Shown in pieces: positions 62,960 to 64,000 of a DNA stretch of 64,000 bases. Origin of the DNA: Thiothrix winogradskyi (GTDB lineage: Bacteria; Pseudomonadota; Gammaproteobacteria; Thiotrichales; Thiotrichaceae). The notes below the pieces were generated by a model. The model made no database searches. It saw only the letters and a program-made list of their open reading frames with translations, and had not been told where the DNA came from. Numbering within the stretch: position 1 is the first letter of the stretch; every line of letters starts with the position of its first letter. The stretch is taken from the NCBI RefSeq assembly GCF_021650935.1, contig NZ_CP091244.1:2418001-2482000 (forward strand), given 5' to 3'. A program made the translations under genes and the position numbers.

Positions 62960-64000
62960 TCAATTAGCAGTCAACTCACCCGTAAACGCCTTCTGCAATA
63001 ACGCCTGCTTCAACTCTGCCAACGCCGCCAACTTCCGCCGATAAATATCCTCAAGCTCTTCTTTTTGTGCCCAAAATAAGTCCAGTTTTTCAACTGCTGA
63101 AACTTGTTCTGATTCGCTCATCATCGGTACTTCAATATTGCGTAGCACATTCAAAGATACTGTTTTTTGCGCTGTACCTGTTGCGCCGCTTGATGCTTGT
63201 TCATAAACAGAGGGTGATAATAACGCATAGTATAACCAAGAACTGTTTATGTTTTTCTTTGGGCGTAGCAAGCCGATATGTCGTTGAAAACAAAACTCTA
63301 CGCCATGTGGAACTTTAATCGGAATTCCATAAGAGCCTGTCACCGTGTAGAGAACATCACCGAAAAATGGCTTTCTAGTGTCTTTAAGAGCATCGAAATA
63401 GCTTTGTGGGACTTTAAACGTATCCGAAAAATCAATCAATCTTGTGTTTTTATTGACGTTTGAAATGGTAATAAATGGAATGCCTTCTTGTGCCTTGGGT
63501 GGTGGTGAATGATCACCATCAGAGATAACCGTTGTTATTTCAGATAGCTTCACTCGTTCATCACTTGATGCGAAAACTTTATTCAAATAGCTATCGAACA
63601 ACTCGCGGGTATTGGCAAGGTTTTTTTCAGCATTGGCAACCGCTTGGCTGATGTTGGCAAAGGCTTCATCGAGAATGGCGACAATGCGGGTTTGTTCGGG
63701 GAGAGGGGGAAGTGGAATGGAAATTTCCAGCAGTTCACTTTTCACCAAACTGGGTATTGTTGTTCCGCGATTCAGTGCAGCAAAATCATAGCTCAAGCAG
63801 TAATAGTATAAAAACTTGTTATTCAATCCTGCTTTTGGTGAAAGCCCGAAAGCAGTATCAACATTCCAGAATTTTGTTTCTACATAAATAGGGGTGCTGA
63901 TATTGCCTTTTCGCCCAATAATCGTTGTGCCAGCTTCACAAATATAATCGGTAGCGTATCCCATAACATTGCCAGCACTCCCCAAAACAGGGTAAGTACC
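62960..64000 (-). CDS. hsdS: Type I restriction specificity subunit (5' end outside window)
   Basis: The frame is open to the window edge, giving the last 347 residues. YPVLGSAGNVMGY and IPLPPLPEQTRIVAILDEAF mark the end of the first target-recognition domain and the central conserved helix. A second domain (KLSEITTVISDGDHSPPPKA, GDVLYTVTGSYGIPIKV) and the final helical repeat (LAALAELKQALLQKAFTGEL) follow. It sets the DNA sequence recognised by the restriction-modification complex. It reads toward hsdR, with a repeat element and a small opposite-strand gene between. Confidence 0.92.
   Translation of the reverse strand, partial: GTYPVLGSAGNVMGYATDYICEAGTTIIGRKGNISTPIYVETKFWNVDTAFGLSPKAGLNNKFLYYYCLSYDFAALNRGTTIPSLVKSELLEISIPLPPLPEQTRIVAILDEAFANISQAVANAEKNLANTRELFDSYLNKVFASSDERVKLSEITTVISDGDHSPPPKAQEGIPFITISNVNKNTRLIDFSDTFKVPQSYFDALKDTRKPFFGDVLYTVTGSYGIPIKVPHGVEFCFQRHIGLLRPKKNINSSWLYYALLSPSVYEQASSGATGTAQKTVSLNVLRNIEVPMMSESEQVSAVEKLDLFWAQKEELEDIYRRKLAALAELKQALLQKAFTGELTAN

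Noticed and set aside
1..64000. tRNA, rRNA, transposase or integrase genes
   Set aside because: No cloverleaf-like sequence, rRNA segment, DDE transposase or tyrosine/serine recombinase was seen when the intergenic regions and proteins were read.

Overview
The window is about 64 kb of a gammaproteobacterial chromosome of medium-high GC. The complement (SdhE-type assembly factors, class I fumarase, ZapE, DUF1820, MltB-like transglycosylase, Mrp antiporter, CPA2 antiporters) fits the order Thiotrichales. A Thiothrix-like filamentous sulfur bacterium is my best guess from general resemblance only; no 16S or sulfur-oxidation gene is present to prove it. No rRNA, tRNA, CRISPR array, transposase or prophage was seen.

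Layout. 1-9.9 kb: tail of an FGGY sugar kinase, a lipoprotein, a VWA/metallopeptidase-like protein, pyruvate phosphate dikinase, a subtilisin-type peptidase, uvrC and pgsA. 9.9-13.3 kb: an unusual cluster of membrane-anchored helix-hairpin-helix proteins, a 43-residue membrane protein and an OmpA-like protein, rich in internal DNA repeats. 13.4-21.7 kb: a TCA-cycle locus in which a FadR-type GntR regulator, sdhCDAB, two tandem SdhE-family genes and a rhodanese face a divergent sucA; five TGTCGACA-type operators lie between the regulator and sucA. 21.7-23.3 kb: zapE and a small lipoprotein. 23.4-45.2 kb: a cation-homeostasis region (MrpAB-C-D-E-F-G operon, two DUF2189 membrane proteins, an AlbA_2 regulator, a P-type ATPase, two divergent CPA2 antiporters, a tandem universal stress protein, an AI-2E family permease, a CaxA-like Ca2+/Na+ exchanger). 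45.2-50.9 kb: tsaD, an acetylesterase-like protein, class I fumarase, DUF1820, a lytic transglycosylase and an ABM-like protein.

51-64 kb is a defence and specialised-peptide island. It holds (i) a complete retron-like system on the minus strand: promoter, structured msr-msd RNA, a 551-residue reverse transcriptase with NAxxH, YADD and VTG motifs, then a 1165-residue WGR/HEAT-ARM-type protein and a winged-helix plus SWIM zinc-finger protein, the three genes joined by ATGA overlaps; (ii) a putative RiPP operon: a precursor with three 14-residue VQPVYG repeats followed by a radical SAM/SPASM maturase; (iii) a type I restriction locus (hsdS cut by the window end, hsdR with a four-fold CX2CX4CXC insert).

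The retron system, combining effector genes that match the little-studied type XIII arrangement with an RNA whose promoter, a1/a2 ends and msd hairpin can be read from the sequence, is the most notable find; the repeat-core RiPP operon is second. Several short palindromic or hairpin elements are scattered through the window. One sits in frame inside the sugar kinase gene, and one hairpin type occurs twice, after sdhB and after hsdS.
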